From Saccharofermentans sp. (lineage in GTDB: Bacteria > Bacillota > Clostridia > Saccharofermentanales > Saccharofermentanaceae): a stretch of DNA of 64,000 nucleotides. The notes beneath the pieces are model-generated. The model had not been told where the DNA came from and searched no databases. It saw nothing but the letters and a program-made list of their open reading frames with translations. Below are positions 1 to 7,880 of the stretch, piece after piece (position 1 is the stretch's first letter; each line of letters opens with the position of its first letter). The position numbers and the translations under genes are program-made. Where the stretch lies: positions 1-64,000 of the forward strand of contig JAEFAZ010000002.1 of the NCBI GenBank assembly GCA_016292135.1, read 5' to 3'.

Positions 1-2576
1 CTGCAAACATCAATGGTGTTCTTACTATCGGTGCCGTTGATGCTGACGGATATAAGCTCTCTAATTCCAACTACGGAGATGCAGTTGAGTATTACGTTAA
101 TGCTGAATCGACATCTCAGGCAGGAACTCTTTCCTATAAGATAACTTCTGATGCAATAGCCGACGAATATGGTTCAAAGTTCAGTGTTTACGATGGTCTG
201 AACGGTTACAAGACGAAACCTATAAGGATTGCCAATAACCTGACAGGAACCTTCTCAGAGACTAATGCTCTTTCTCTGGTAAAGAGGACAGAGACTCCTG
301 ACAACTTCGATATCACCGGCACAGTCTTCTCACTTTACGATGGCAGCATTCTGATTGCTACCTACAAGTACGAAGATGGCAAGTGGCAGTGGTTCGACAG
401 AGACGGCAATGCAGTTGCTGGCACCTACTGGGAAGCTCTTGCGTTTGACACAACCTACACGGTATATGAGGACTTTGATCCCGGTTACTTTGAAGCAGAT
501 AGCGATGCGAAGATCCCTTATCAGGTCGTAAATGTTACTGAAGGCTGGGTCAAGGTCTCTGAGAGCAGATGGTCTTACACCTTCACGACACCTTCTTTCC
601 ACGATATGCCCGAAGCATTTGACTTCGGTGCGACCAACAACAAGCTCTACGGCAATGTCGAGATCAACAAGGTTTGGTCACAGGAAAGAACTAAGGATGA
701 GGATCTTTCAGGTTATGTATTCATCTTTGAGTATGGCGGAACCGGCAAGGAACCTTCTTGGACCGGTATTACCATTACAAGAGTTACAGACGCTGACGGC
801 AATATAGTTCTCAACGCTATCCCGATCGGATGGTACCGTGTTCGCGAGAACAACGAAGGTAACAGATGCGAATGGTCTTCAGATACGAAGATCATGGTTG
901 GTGATGACGGAAATGAGTATGCTGTTTTCAATCTGGAAGACAAGCAGACAATCGAGTATGACGTAATTAACATCATCAGAGTAAACATCAATGTAAACAA
1001 GATCGATCTTTGGACTGGTGAGGTTATCTCCGATTATGAAGGAGATCCTGTAAGATTCAATCTTTACAGGGATGCCAATAACGACGGTATTCTCCAGGAT
1101 GAAGAGAGACTTCACAACTACACAATCGCTCCTGATGCAGACAAGGACGGCAAGGTTGTCTTCACCAACATCGGAGTAGGAAACTACTTCATCGTTGAGC
1201 AGGTAGCTCCTTTTGGATTCTATCTTGAATCCGAGCCCTTCTATGTACAGGTAAAGGATGCTAAGGATGTAGAGGTCAACGTTCCTGATACTCCTTATAC
1301 GGCTTCCGTTTCGATCCACAAGTTGGATTGTAAGACGTTAGGCGTCCTTGAGGGTGCTGAGTTCACCGTTTATGAGGACGTTAATGCCAACGGTGTTTGG
1401 GATGAAGCTGACACGATTGCAAGAGTTTATGATGAAGCATCCGGCATGATGGTCAATTGCACTGTCACCTGGGATGCTGAAACAAAGACTTATGTAACTG
1501 ACGGCCTTAGAGCTGGAAAGTATATCATCGTCGAGACAAAGCTCCCTGACGGATACTTCTACTGCGATAAGGACGGTAATGCTACTGAAAAGCCCAATGA
1601 GGTGGCCGTTGAGATCAAGAACAAGGATACTCAGGCATCTGATTTCGTAGTTGATACCTATGAGGTAACTGTCTACAACACAAAGCCTGATATCAAGACA
1701 ACGGCAACAGACGCCAATACCGGAACAAGCGTAATGTCTTACTCTGAGACGGTTACAATCGCTGATGAGGTTTACTACGAAGGCCTTATTCCCGGCAAGA
1801 CTTATGTTGTTGAAGGAACACTTATGGATACGACTACAGGTCTTCCTTATGTCGGTCCCAATGGTGAGACCTATGTAAGCAGCACGATCTTCCAGCCGGA
1901 GTTCTCCACTGGCACAACTCTCGTAGCCTTTGAGAACGTTGCTGTTCCTTATACAGTCGATTCTCTTGTCGTATTCGAAGATCTTTACAACGAGGATAAG
2001 ACCATAAAGCTTGCAACTCACGCTGATATAAGCGATGAAAACCAGACAGTTCACAGGCCTACAGCTTCAACGACTGCCACAATTGATGGTAATAAGGACA
2101 TCTATCTTGGCTCAACCGAGGTGAGAAATATAACCATTACGGATACCATTTCTTATTCCGGTCTTGAGGTTGGTAAGGTCTACAGAGCTGAAGCAACACT
2201 TTATAAGGCTGACGGAACTCAGATTCTGGTAAATGGCAATCCTCTTGTGGTTGTACTCGAATTCGTTCCTGAAACAACTGATGGAACTGTTGAAGTTCAG
2301 ATCACATTCTCTTCTGAAGGTCTTTCTGAAGGCGACAAGATCGTTGTTTTCGAGAAGATCTACGATGTAGCTGAGAATGGTGAGGATCAGGATGAGGATA
2401 TTCTCATAGCTGTTCACGAAGACTTAAGTGATGAGGGACAGACTGTAACGATTCACTTCAGACCTTCGACAGGTGAAATCATGCCGACTTATACAAAAAT
2501 CGGCGCAGCTATACTCGCTCTTGGAACTTTCGTCCTCTCTATCGTAATAAGGAGAAAGAAGAAGCTCGCTGCTTGA
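1..2576 (+). CDS. SpaA/VaFE-repeat surface protein, LPXTG-like anchored (5' partial)
   Basis: The reading frame is open from base 3 with no stop, so this is the C-terminal part (about 858 residues) of a longer cell-wall-anchored surface protein; the first ATG at 606 is internal. It carries SpaA/Cna-like prealbumin folds (about 960-1270 and 1300-1640), then two VaFE-type repeats (about 1690-2050 and 2080-2450) containing the VAFENV and VVFEDLY/VVFEKIY motifs seen in Thr-Gln ester-bond adhesin domains. The end is a sorting signal: motif RPSTGE, a hydrophobic stretch, then RRKKK. A sortase gene follows directly, so this is probably its substrate. A role as pilin or adhesin in mating contact is inference. 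Confidence 0.85.
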   Translation, partial: ANINGVLTIGAVDADGYKLSNSNYGDAVEYYVNAESTSQAGTLSYKITSDAIADEYGSKFSVYDGLNGYKTKPIRIANNLTGTFSETNALSLVKRTETPDNFDITGTVFSLYDGSILIATYKYEDGKWQWFDRDGNAVAGTYWEALAFDTTYTVYEDFDPGYFEADSDAKIPYQVVNVTEGWVKVSESRWSYTFTTPSFHDMPEAFDFGATNNKLYGNVEINKVWSQERTKDEDLSGYVFIFEYGGTGKEPSWTGITITRVTDADGNIVLNAIPIGWYRVRENNEGNRCEWSSDTKIMVGDDGNEYAVFNLEDKQTIEYDVINIIRVNINVNKIDLWTGEVISDYEGDPVRFNLYRDANNDGILQDEERLHNYTIAPDADKDGKVVFTNIGVGNYFIVEQVAPFGFYLESEPFYVQVKDAKDVEVNVPDTPYTASVSIHKLDCKTLGVLEGAEFTVYEDVNANGVWDEADTIARVYDEASGMMVNCTVTWDAETKTYVTDGLRAGKYIIVETKLPDGYFYCDKDGNATEKPNEVAVEIKNKDTQASDFVVDTYEVTVYNTKPDIKTTATDANTGTSVMSYSETVTIADEVYYEGLIPGKTYVVEGTLMDTTTGLPYVGPNGETYVSSTIFQPEFSTGTTLVAFENVAVPYTVDSLVVFEDLYNEDKTIKLATHADISDENQTVHRPTASTTATIDGNKDIYLGSTEVRNITITDTISYSGLEVGKVYRAEATLYKADGTQILVNGNPLVVVLEFVPETTDGTVEVQITFSSEGLSEGDKIVVFEKIYDVAENGEDQDEDILIAVHEDLSDEGQTVTIHFRPSTGEIMPTYTKIGAAILALGTFVLSIVIRRKKKLAA

Positions 2577-2603
2577 GTGTTCTCTTTTTCCTAAGAAGTT
2601 TCT

Positions 2604-2636
2604 ATCCCCGTGGGGCATTCCTCACGGGGATTTTCT
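2604..2636 (+). terminator. Rho-independent terminator after the surface protein
   Basis: A perfect 9-bp stem ATCCCCGTG/CACGGGGAT with inner pairs is followed by TTTTCTT. It separates the surface protein from the sortase gene, whose ribosome-binding site starts about 10 bases later. Confidence 0.75.
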
Positions 2637-2654
2637 TATCCACAAGGAGGCTAT

Positions 2655-3386
2655 ATGAAAGATAACAGAACATTAACCATCGTTCTTCGAACGCTTGCGG
2701 TCGTGCTCTTTTTGTTTGGCTTTGTCCTCTGGGGCATACAGGCATATAAGAATCGCGTGCGGCAGAACGTTTCCGATGATGCGATCAATGTAGTAGAGAG
2801 CGTGATCAATGAAGGTGGCGGAGAACAGATAACGTTTGAAGTTCCCAAGTCAGACTTTTATGCGGTCGATGGTGAAGCTGGAGAAGACGATACTTCCCTG
2901 GCTGAGCTTTTACGCGAGATGCAGGACATCTCTTCCGAGCATGAGACATTAACTCTTATCGGAATTATCGAGATCCCCTGTATCGATGTGAAAGAACCTA
3001 TCTGGGATTCATGCTCTCCTACTGCCCTGAGATTCGGTGTTGGCAGATTTCCTCAGTCCGGACATATCGGTGAGGATTGCAACTGCACGATCTTCGGTCA
3101 CAGGATGAGGCAGAGCAAAACCATATTTTGGCAGCTCCAAACACTCGCAGAACAGATTGGCGAAGAAGTGATCGTTACGACGACCGACGGAGTAAGACAC
3201 GTTTATACGATCGTCGATACCGTCTATGTAAAAGATGCTGCGATCGATCCGTATTTAAGTGCAGACCTTTTTGATACGGAACACCTCTGTATCGCAACAT
3301 GCGGATACGGCCAAGACCCCTACGACAAAAACATCTATAGGTCGAAGAACACGGAATTCATCGTGATCTGCGAGCCTGCAATCTAA
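2655..3386 (+). CDS. Sortase (membrane transpeptidase)
   Basis: Sortases cleave the sorting motif of exported proteins and join them to the cell wall or to pilin subunits. The 243-residue protein has an N-terminal membrane anchor (about residues 7-27) and the full catalytic triad: His about 149 in FGHRM, Cys about 216 in IATCGYG and Arg about 229 in IYRSKN. The start is the ATG at 2655, seven bases after a perfect AGGAGG; an in-frame ATG at 2610 lies in the preceding terminator. The TC-G pattern fits class B or D; I cannot decide which. Its neighbour upstream ends in RPSTGE, the likely substrate. Confidence 0.9.
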   Translation: MKDNRTLTIVLRTLAVVLFLFGFVLWGIQAYKNRVRQNVSDDAINVVESVINEGGGEQITFEVPKSDFYAVDGEAGEDDTSLAELLREMQDISSEHETLTLIGIIEIPCIDVKEPIWDSCSPTALRFGVGRFPQSGHIGEDCNCTIFGHRMRQSKTIFWQLQTLAEQIGEEVIVTTTDGVRHVYTIVDTVYVKDAAIDPYLSADLFDTEHLCIATCGYGQDPYDKNIYRSKNTEFIVICEPAI

Positions 3387-3403
3387 CTACAAGGAGAAAA
3401 CTC

Positions 3404-3748
3404 ATGAATAAAGAAATTGAAATCCTCGCTTTCCTTAATGCCAAGCACGTAGGCAAGGATAACGCAATTCACAGCAAGAAACTGGAGAAGAAGTTCAACA
3501 TCTGTCCCAGAACAGTCAGAACTTATATCAGCAACCTTCGCAAGTCAGGTGTCCCAATCTGCAGCGATGAAACCGGTTACTGGATCGCAAAAGATCCCAA
3601 GGAAGCAACCAAGACCGTTAAGAGGCTGGATAACTTCGTCGGTGAAGTAAACAGTGCCCGAACAGGTCTTGCTATTGCAGCAATTCAGATGAGGAGCATC
3701 ACCAGGGTAACCGAAGAGAACATCCAGATAACATTAAAAGTCATCTGA
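3404..3748 (+). CDS. Helix-turn-helix protein (HTH_11/DeoR-like)
   Basis: This 114-residue basic protein has an N-terminal winged helix-turn-helix (about residues 8-60, with the stretch CPRTVRTYISNLRKSGV as recognition region), like the HTH_11 or DeoR N-terminal fold. No ligand domain follows; the rest is a short helical tail. It has a good AGGAG site and opens the transfer region, so it could regulate transfer genes or the adjacent surface-protein genes; this is inference. The gene is followed by the first of four related leader hairpins. Confidence 0.65.
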   Translation: MNKEIEILAFLNAKHVGKDNAIHSKKLEKKFNICPRTVRTYISNLRKSGVPICSDETGYWIAKDPKEATKTVKRLDNFVGEVNSARTGLAIAAIQMRSITRVTEENIQITLKVI

Positions 3749-3754
3749 TACAAA

Positions 3755-3813
3755 GACCTGCTTTCCGGTGATGTGGTAAGGCAGGTCGATTACATGCCCA
3801 GACAGGGCAAATA
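3755..3813 (+). promoter_or_regulatory. Two-hairpin leader, copy 1 (ICE leader motif)
   Basis: A first stem-loop (GACCTGC 3755-3761 / GCAGGTC 3781-3787) is followed by TTACATGCCC-AGACA-GGGCAAATA (3791-3813), whose 5-bp TGCCC/GGGCA stem stands just before the AAAGGAGG of the next gene. The same layout recurs at 5419, 9350 and 16353. Confidence 0.6.
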
Positions 3814-3834
3814 AAAACAAAGGAGGATCCAAAT

Positions 3835-4044
3835 ATGGGATCAGAATCAATCACCGTCCTTAAGCCGGAATGGTTAGAAGACAGCGGCAACGGGACAAGA
3901 CTTTTCGCTTATTCGTGTGCACTGAGCGGAAAAGATGGAAGGGCTAAGTCTCCTAAGGAAGGCAAGGCTAAGGGCAGCTCCGGTATCACCGGACTTATGA
4001 AGGAGCTTGAGAAGACCAAGCTCGATGCATGCGATAAGGCATGA
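3835..4044 (+). CDS. Small hypothetical ICE protein (69 aa)
   Basis: I do not recognise this 69-residue protein. It is Lys/Gly/Ser-rich in the middle (AKSPKEGKAKGSSGITG) and ends with a short charged helix. It has a perfect AGGAGG site and the repeated leader hairpin in front of it, and its stop codon overlaps the ATG region of the next gene, so it is translated as part of this sub-operon. Its codon use matches its neighbours. Confidence 0.6.
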   Translation: MGSESITVLKPEWLEDSGNGTRLFAYSCALSGKDGRAKSPKEGKAKGSSGITGLMKELEKTKLDACDKA

Positions 4045-4061
4045 GAAAGGAAGGCAAGAAA

Positions 4062-5018
4062 ATGGATTTCGAAGAATTCAAGAACGAACTGATGGACCTT
4101 ATTACAGAGGAGATCAATGACAGAGGACTCGAAGACATCTCGCTCAAGTTCACTACGGTAGATTCACCTGACGGCGTTACCGACAGACTCATGGTATCGG
4201 TTGGTGACTCAAAGATGTCTATGGCATTCAGGCTCAACGATATCTTCAAGGATGTGCAGAACGGCGAAAGCATGGATGATGCGGTCTATAAGATGGTGAA
4301 CACCATTGAGGCCAACGTCTCTGTTATCAAGACAAAGGAACAGGATGTAAAGTCTTTTGTTACCGACTATGAGAAGGTCAAGGATAACACTTATCTGAGA
4401 CTTATCCCTGGTGACTCTCCTATCCTTAAGGACACTCCTCACAAGATGATCGAGGACATGGCGCTCGTCGTAAACATCCACCTTGAGAGCTTCTCCGATG
4501 CTAACGGCAGGTCCGTTGTAGTGGTATCTAAGCCCCTTATGGAGATGTACGGTATCGATGAGAATCAGCTCTTTGCTGATGCGGAGAAGAATTCACTTGC
4601 AAATGAGCCTATGGTATTCACACCTCTTGGCGACATGATCAAGCACCTCATCGAGGCTGAAGAGCTTCCTTCTCCTGAGGATGTAGGTATCGTTACCTAT
4701 ATCGCTACCAACAAGAGCGGTTTCCAGGGTGCGGCTGTTGCAGCTTATCCTGACTTCTGCGAAAAGGCAGCTGAGGCTATCGGCGGTAGCTTCTATATGC
4801 TTCCTTCTTCCGTACACGAGTTCATTCTCATTAAGGATGATGGTACTCCGAAGGCAAAGGATCTCAACGCAATGGTCAAGAATGTCAACGAGACAGTACT
4901 TGAGGCAAAGGATTTCCTTTCCGACCAGTGCTACCACTACGATGCTAAGGCCAAGGTTCTCGAGACCGGTCTTAAGTATGCGGATAAGGTGAAGCAGAAG
5001 AAAGGCGGAGTAAGATGA
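4062..5018 (+). CDS. DUF5688 family protein
   Basis: This 318-residue protein matches the layout I know for DUF5688, a family of unknown function common in mobile elements of Clostridia: an N-terminal FxxFK segment, a central helical part with the LIPGDSPIL region and a C-terminal block (about residues 220-300) with AAVAAYPDF, YMLPSSVHE and LSDQCYHYD. I chose the ATG at 4062 because GAAAGGAAGG precedes it; an in-frame ATG at 4041 has no good site. It overlaps the next gene by four bases (ATGA), so the two are probably translationally coupled. Its function is unknown. Confidence 0.7.
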   Translation: MDFEEFKNELMDLITEEINDRGLEDISLKFTTVDSPDGVTDRLMVSVGDSKMSMAFRLNDIFKDVQNGESMDDAVYKMVNTIEANVSVIKTKEQDVKSFVTDYEKVKDNTYLRLIPGDSPILKDTPHKMIEDMALVVNIHLESFSDANGRSVVVVSKPLMEMYGIDENQLFADAEKNSLANEPMVFTPLGDMIKHLIEAEELPSPEDVGIVTYIATNKSGFQGAAVAAYPDFCEKAAEAIGGSFYMLPSSVHEFILIKDDGTPKAKDLNAMVKNVNETVLEAKDFLSDQCYHYDAKAKVLETGLKYADKVKQKKGGVR

Positions 5019-5410
5019 CCTACGAACAGTATATCGAAGAGACCAATGCCAACTGCATGAAGGTCTTATCCGATTGCAGCGCAGGCGAACTCCTGGACTT
5101 GGAGCACTTGAGGAAGATTCTTTGGGAAGATGACAGGGTCACGGGCGTTATGTCCGGCTATTGTACTTCCGTAAATGGGGATGCTTCAGAAAACATCGAA
5201 GACGTCCTTTTTGACGAGAACTTCCTTGCCGATTTCAACGAACGTGAGATGAATATGCAGGAAGTGATGGCTTATGGAGCCGATGCGATTGATGTGGTCG
5301 CACGGTGTCTGGCCTTAAAGCATATCAGTATCTTGGAACTCGTTGAGAACGAACAGAAACGCCGTATTGAGAAAAGCAGACAAATGCGAAGAAACTCCGC
5401 GCGAGTCTGA
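5015..5410 (+). CDS. Hypothetical protein (131 aa)
   Basis: I do not recognise this 131-residue, largely helical acidic protein with a basic C-terminal tail (EQKRRIEKSRQMRRNSARV). Its ATG overlaps the stop of the DUF5688 gene by four bases, which makes it a real operon member. It is followed by the second copy of the two-hairpin leader. Confidence 0.6.
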   Translation: MTYEQYIEETNANCMKVLSDCSAGELLDLEHLRKILWEDDRVTGVMSGYCTSVNGDASENIEDVLFDENFLADFNEREMNMQEVMAYGADAIDVVARCLALKHISILELVENEQKRRIEKSRQMRRNSARV

Positions 5411-5418
5411 CGGCGTTT

Positions 5419-5469
5419 GGGAGGAATCCGAAAGGGTTCTTCCCGTTTACATGGCCAGATGGCCAAATA
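5419..5469 (+). promoter_or_regulatory. Two-hairpin leader, copy 2
   Basis: The first stem-loop is GGGAGGAATCC-GAAA-GGGTTCTTCCC (5419-5444). After GTTT comes ACATGGCC-AGAT-GGCCAAATA (5450-5469). The stem is TGGCC/GGCCA instead of TGCCC/GGGCA: both sides changed together, which supports a conserved structure rather than only a sequence. The ribosome-binding site AAGGAAAGGAG follows. Confidence 0.6.
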
Positions 5470-5490
5470 CCAAGGAAAGGAGCATTAAGA

Positions 5491-6423
5491 ATGCAAATCA
5501 TCAGTAAAGAAGATGTTCAGCGCGCCCGAGAAATGGACTTGCTCACATATCTTACCTACTACGATCCCGGGAACATCAGACACGTTTCCGGGAATGTTTA
5601 TTCTACGGTGGAACATGATTCACTGATTATAAACAACGGTAAATGGTGCTGGTTCTCGCAAGGTATCGGCGGAAGATCTGCTCTGGATTATCTCATCAAG
5701 GTCAAAGGTATTCCTTTTCGTGATGCTGTTGAACGGATAATCGGTAACATATCAGAGCCGCTTCCCCAGGTCATCCCTAAGGCGAGTCCTCCCAAGGAGT
5801 TTGTCTTTCCTGAAGTTAGTCGTGAAACGACACAAGTTACGACTTATCTGACGAAGCGCGGGATAGATCCTGAGATCATCCAGTGGTGTATCGATCACAA
5901 ACTTCTCTATGAGACGGCTAAGTACAGTAACGCTCTCTTCGTCGGTTATGACATGACCGGCAAGCCAAGATACGGTGCTGTTCGTGCGACTCTGAGTGAT
6001 TTCAAGGGTGATGTCAAAGGCAGTGATAAACGATTCTCCTTCAAGATAGTTAGAGCAGACAGTCCGAGAAAGGTTCATGTGTTTGAATCGGTCCCGGATC
6101 TTTTATCGTATGCAACGCTAATCAAATTGAACGGCGGTAACTGGAAGAAGGAATCATATCTGTCGCTCGCCGGTATTGGCGGTTCTGCCCTTCCGAAAGC
6201 ATTGGAGCAATTCCTGAAGGACTATCCCGATATCAGTCACGTTTATCTTCATCTGGATAATGACGAGCCGGGACTTATGGCTGCAAAGAACATTTCGGAC
6301 AAACTCAAAGACCGGTATGTCGTGAAGAACAGACCTCCACCTGAGGGGAAAGACTATAACGACTATCTCAAGATCTTCAAATCAAAACCAAAGACTAAGA
6401 ACAAGGAGGCAGTTAAGAAATGA
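5491..6423 (+). CDS. DUF3991/toprim domain protein (primase-like)
   Basis: The 310-residue protein has an N-terminal DUF3991-like part (WCWFSQGIGGRSALDYLI, about residues 50-70, with the family's typical GG-SALD motif) and a C-terminal toprim-like part (VYLHLDNDEPGLMAAKNI, about 250-270, with the acidic D-x-D pair; the earlier VHVFESVPDLLSY gives the toprim glutamate). Such proteins are common in conjugative elements and resemble the CHC2-toprim primase family; they are thought to act in element DNA metabolism during transfer. The zinc finger of true DnaG is absent. Its stop overlaps the ATG of the lipoprotein gene. Confidence 0.8.
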   Translation: MQIISKEDVQRAREMDLLTYLTYYDPGNIRHVSGNVYSTVEHDSLIINNGKWCWFSQGIGGRSALDYLIKVKGIPFRDAVERIIGNISEPLPQVIPKASPPKEFVFPEVSRETTQVTTYLTKRGIDPEIIQWCIDHKLLYETAKYSNALFVGYDMTGKPRYGAVRATLSDFKGDVKGSDKRFSFKIVRADSPRKVHVFESVPDLLSYATLIKLNGGNWKKESYLSLAGIGGSALPKALEQFLKDYPDISHVYLHLDNDEPGLMAAKNISDKLKDRYVVKNRPPPEGKDYNDYLKIFKSKPKTKNKEAVKK

Positions 6424-7103
6424 AGAAATTCAAAAACGCACTTGCGATACTGCTTATGGCAAGCACGTTGGCATCATTCGCCGGCTGCTCCATCGGCGTA
6501 GAGCAAACGAATGAGACTGATGCTACGGCTCAGGCAACATACCTTATCGGATCTCCCGGTGAAACGGAAGATTTTGAGTTCGGTGTAGCCGGGATCAACT
6601 CTTTCGATGTGACAACCGATTATGGTGAGACGATGCACTATCTTTTGGTGAATGTAACTTATACGAATCTCACGGATAAGGAACAGGATATCAGCAAGAG
6701 GAACATCGATTTCTATCTCGATAACGAGGAGATTTTCTCATGTGAATACCGAAAAGAGTTCGAGGATTTCTTCGAGGAAGGACTCCTCTTCAACGATAAG
6801 AAAGTCAATCCGGGAAGAACGAAGCGCGGACTCATCGTGTATCGGATCTATCGTGATTATTCCAGCATCAATGTCTGTATGGGCGATATCACCATTACGG
6901 CATACGAGGATGAAGTAACTCCTCTTCTTTTGCCGGCTGAGATCGATGTCACGGAGCAAGCAACGGAAACAACGATTGAGACCACTGAGACCACCGTCCC
7001 GACAACAGTAGAGACGACAGTCGAAACGACTGTTGAAACTACCGTCGAGACAACCGAGACAGCAGCTTCTTCGGAAGCGACCGACTCGGCTCAGGCCGAG
7101 TAA
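6420..7103 (+). CDS. Lipoprotein with Thr/Glu-rich tail
   Basis: The protein has a lipoprotein signal (Lys-rich start, hydrophobic core, lipobox FAGC, lipidated Cys about residue 23), so it should sit on the outer face of the membrane. Residues about 40-170 form a compact domain that resembles the DUF4352/DUF5067-type immunoglobulin-like fold of Gram-positive lipoproteins. Residues about 180-215 are a low-complexity ETTVETT repeat, visible as tandem DNA repeats at about 6966-7065. Located between toprim and mobilisation genes, it may play a surface role in transfer, such as entry exclusion; that is a guess. Confidence 0.7.
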   Translation: MKKFKNALAILLMASTLASFAGCSIGVEQTNETDATAQATYLIGSPGETEDFEFGVAGINSFDVTTDYGETMHYLLVNVTYTNLTDKEQDISKRNIDFYLDNEEIFSCEYRKEFEDFFEEGLLFNDKKVNPGRTKRGLIVYRIYRDYSSINVCMGDITITAYEDEVTPLLLPAEIDVTEQATETTIETTETTVPTTVETTVETTVETTVETTETAASSEATDSAQAE

Positions 7104-7255
7104 AGCCGAAGGCTTTCCCAGGGGTCTTAGGGTCTCCCTAACAAGCTTTCCCGTGTTTGTATATACAAACGCGTTGCTTGCTAGACCATTACGAGGTGCC
7201 CGAGAACATGGGTACAGATCACAGAAAGAATCTAAGAACAAGGAGGTAGATCCAT
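7104..7255 (+). promoter_or_regulatory. Non-coding region with 16-bp palindrome before the mobilisation genes
   Basis: This 152-base gap holds a small AGCC-GAA-GGCT hairpin right after the lipoprotein stop, a perfect palindrome GTTTGTATATACAAAC at 7155-7170 (extendable to 7152-7173 with one wobble pair), and a TGCCC-N8-GGGTA inverted repeat at about 7198-7215. It stands just upstream of the HTH, MobC and relaxase genes, so it is a candidate operator or part of oriT. No function is proven by the sequence. Confidence 0.45.
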
Positions 7256-7534
7256 ATGGAAGATGAAATGTCTGCCGATTATTGTCTGGTATCCAAGACT
7301 CTCATAGAGGACAGACTGGTCACACCAAAGGCGAAAGCCATGTATGCGGTCCTCTGTTCTCGTGCTGAAGGTTTCGATTGTTCAAACAAGAATCTGGCGG
7401 ATGTACTCGACATTAGTAATGAGACTGCTTCGAAGTTGTTAAAGGAACTCGAAGAGTACGGATATATCACCAGAGAGTCCGGCAGAAATTATCGTGTGCA
7501 TACTCATTCAATCTACGATGACGGAGGCGGATAG
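7256..7534 (+). CDS. Helix-turn-helix protein (HTH_36-like)
   Basis: A 92-residue winged-helix protein of the HTH_36 type found at the start of plasmid replication initiators and in ICE regulators (AKAMYAVLCSRAEGFDCSNKNLA..., then the recognition part SNETASKLLKELEEYGYI). It is only the DNA-binding domain. A strong AAGGAGGT precedes the start. Being first in the mobilisation operon and right after a large palindrome, it may bind there; this is inference. Confidence 0.7.
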   Translation: MEDEMSADYCLVSKTLIEDRLVTPKAKAMYAVLCSRAEGFDCSNKNLADVLDISNETASKLLKELEEYGYITRESGRNYRVHTHSIYDDGGG

Positions 7535-7535
7535 T

Positions 7536-7880
7536 ATGGCAGCGGAAAAAGATAACAGGTCACACATGATTCTCTTCCGAGTTAGTCCTAAGGAGTATGA
7601 GGCGATCAACGAGAACAAAGAAAAGGCAGGGCTAAGATTAAGTGAGTATGCCAGAAGGATGCTCATGGGTGATACGATCGTTGAAGCACCGCCTGCTGAT
7701 ATGAACATCCTTATCCGAGAGATCAAAAGAGTCGGAAGCAATCTGAATCAGGTCTTAAAGAAATTGAACGTTCTGGGTATTGCGCACCCTCTTGAATTGG
7801 AAAGATGCGCCGAAGATATCAGAGAAGTTCTGAACCTGATTTACGATACTTACCGCCCAAAGAAAAAAGGAGATAAGTGA
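7536..7880 (+). CDS. mobC: MobC-like relaxosome accessory protein
   Basis: The 114-residue protein shows the MobC pattern: an N-terminal ribbon-helix-helix-like part (RSHMILFRVSPKEYEAINENKEKAGL, then LSEYARRMLMGD) and the C-terminal motif REIKRVGSNLNQVLKKLN, typical of relaxosome proteins that help the relaxase melt and nick oriT. I chose the ATG at 7536 because of GGAGGCGG in front of it; an upstream ATG at 7494 lies inside the previous gene. The stop overlaps the relaxase start (TGATG). Confidence 0.85.
   Translation: MAAEKDNRSHMILFRVSPKEYEAINENKEKAGLRLSEYARRMLMGDTIVEAPPADMNILIREIKRVGSNLNQVLKKLNVLGIAHPLELERCAEDIREVLNLIYDTYRPKKKGDK

Noticed and set aside
1338..2054. 238-codon minus-strand frame inside the left surface-protein gene
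   Set aside because: It lies fully opposite a well-supported coding frame with repeats and a sorting signal, has no ribosome-binding site, and its translation looks like random antisense.
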